6,526 nucleotides of DNA, taken from NCBI GenBank assembly GCA_009691925.1, contig SIAG01000242.1:1-6526 (forward strand). The letters run 5' to 3'. Positions 5,624 to 6,526 of the stretch are shown one piece after another. The notes below the pieces were generated by a model. The model ran no database searches, was not told where the DNA came from, and saw nothing but the letters and a program-made list of their open reading frames with translations. The DNA comes from Planctomycetaceae bacterium. Its GTDB lineage: Bacteria > Planctomycetota > Planctomycetia > Pirellulales > UBA1268. Every line of letters starts with the position of its first letter. Within the stretch, counting starts at the first letter, position 1. A program made the position numbers and the translations under genes.

Positions 5624-6526
5624 TGTTCCCAAGGACGCTTTCGATCGGTGAATCGAGCAGTTTGCTGCTCCTCGGGCCGCGCGGCACGGGGAAATCGACG
5701 CTTCTCCGGGAGCATTTCGGGGCCCGTGCCACGCTCTGGATCGATCTCCTCGACCCGGAGCTCGAGTACCGTTACAGCCTCCGGCCGGGGGAGTTGCGCG
5801 AGCAGATCGATGCCGCATCGGCCGTCGAATGGGTGGTGATCGACGAGATCCAGAAGGTGCCCTCCCTCCTCGACGTCGTCCATGCCGCGATCGAACAGCC
5901 TCGGCCCGGCGGCCAGCGCGTCCGCTTCGCCATGACCGGCTCGAGTGCTCGGAAGCTGAAGCGCGGGGCGGTCAATCTGCTCGCCGGCCGGGCGTTCGTG
6001 CGGCACCTCTTCCCGTTGACCAGCCGCGAGCTCGGGCCGGCCTTCGAGCTTTCCACCTGCCTGCGCTTCGGCACGCTCCCCACGGTGTTCTCGTTCACCG
6101 CCGAGGCCGATCGATCGAGCTACCTGCGGGCCTATGCCCGAACCTACCTGCGCGAAGAGGTGTGGGCGGAGCATGTCATCCGGCGGCTCGATCCCTTCCG
6201 GCGTTTCCTCGAGGTTTCGGCCCAAGCCAATGGCGAGATCCTCAACTGCTCGAACATCGCCCGGGACATCGGTGTCGATCACAAGACGGTGGCCTCCTAT
6301 TTTGAGATCCTGGAGGACACCCATCTGGGCTTCATGCTCGAGCCTTGGCACGCCTCCGTCCGCAAACGGCAGCGGCAGTCGCCGAAGTTCTGGTGGTTTG
6401 ATCCGGGCGTCTGCCGGGCCCTGGCCGGGACGTTGACCGTCGATCTCGTGCCCCGGACCGGCGGCTACGGCCGGGCCTTCGAGCACTTCGTGATCCTCGA
6501 GATCGTGCGGGCCAGTGACTACGCTC
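5623..6526 (+). CDS. AAA_14/DUF4143-type ATPase, C-terminus beyond the window edge
   Basis: 301 codons are visible and no stop is reached. Walker A is GPRGTGKST (residues 18-26) and Walker B is VVIDE (71-75) in the characteristic VVIDEIQKVPSLLD context. The family hallmark TGSSARKLKRGAVNLLAGRA lies at 105-124. A helix-turn-helix or winged-helix segment lies at about 208-228 (NCSNIARDIGVDHKTVASYF). FWWFDPGVCRAL (256 onward) and GRAFEHFVILEI (283 onward) begin the C-terminal DUF4143 region, which is related to PD-(D/E)XK nuclease folds. The biochemical role of these ATPases is not established; they are patchily distributed and common beside accessory genes. ATG 5623 is the only possible start before Walker A, because an in-frame TGA lies at 5587-5589 with no start codon between. 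The GGGAG one base before the ATG is too close to act as a Shine-Dalgarno. The gene is transcribed away from the antitoxin across a 147-base divergent gap. Confidence 0.9.
   Translation, partial: MFPRTLSIGESSSLLLLGPRGTGKSTLLREHFGARATLWIDLLDPELEYRYSLRPGELREQIDAASAVEWVVIDEIQKVPSLLDVVHAAIEQPRPGGQRVRFAMTGSSARKLKRGAVNLLAGRAFVRHLFPLTSRELGPAFELSTCLRFGTLPTVFSFTAEADRSSYLRAYARTYLREEVWAEHVIRRLDPFRRFLEVSAQANGEILNCSNIARDIGVDHKTVASYFEILEDTHLGFMLEPWHASVRKRQRQSPKFWWFDPGVCRALAGTLTVDLVPRTGGYGRAFEHFVILEIVRASDYA

Noticed and set aside
5491..6486. Minus-strand open frame of 331 codons opposite the ATPase
   Set aside because: The plus strand carries Walker A, Walker B and family hallmark motifs in order; the antisense product has no recognisable feature.

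Overview
The window is GC-rich, with dense codon-biased genes on both strands. The gene content points to a member of the Planctomycetota. The clues are a lineage-style membrane protein ending in a 'DPF...SVGPNG.DDGG...DDI' tail, an ECF sigma factor coupled to a small membrane protein, and a one-piece sulfite reductase. This assignment is inference from protein style; there is no rRNA or marker gene to confirm it.

Left part, all on the minus strand (reading from 3157 down to 1): a 555-residue membrane-anchored protein of unknown function (1490-3157), then an ECF-type RNA polymerase sigma factor (724-1302, GTG start chosen on its Shine-Dalgarno), then a 140-residue single-pass membrane protein that overlaps the sigma gene by an ATGA (305-727) and may be its anti-sigma factor. 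Last comes the beginning of a second copy of the 555-residue protein (266 to beyond the window edge). The two copies agree at about three quarters of the first 86-88 residues. The sigma/membrane-protein pair is therefore sandwiched between tandem paralogues, which suggests a membrane-linked signalling unit and a duplication.

Middle: a 148-base divergent intergenic region leads into a 600-residue siroheme/4Fe-4S sulfite reductase (3306-5108, plus), which reduces sulfite to sulfide in assimilation. Its linker carries an in-frame expansion of an 18-base tandem repeat (six-residue unit P-V-E-P-I-Q).

Right part: a VapB-like ribbon-helix-helix antitoxin (5206-5475, minus) has no toxin gene beside it. 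Directly after its stop codon, in another frame, lie 18 codons that read like the extreme C-terminus of a VapC PIN-domain toxin. This looks like a toxin-antitoxin operon that lost nearly all of its toxin by deletion. A 43-base concentric inverted repeat sits against the antitoxin start. Divergent from it is an AAA_14/DUF4143-type ATPase (5623 to beyond the right edge). Its start codon lies inside an 11-bp inverted repeat that also covers a good sigma-70-like promoter, so the message may be leaderless and self-controlled.

No RNA genes, CRISPR arrays or insertion sequences were seen, and no gene-free stretch exceeds 300 bases.
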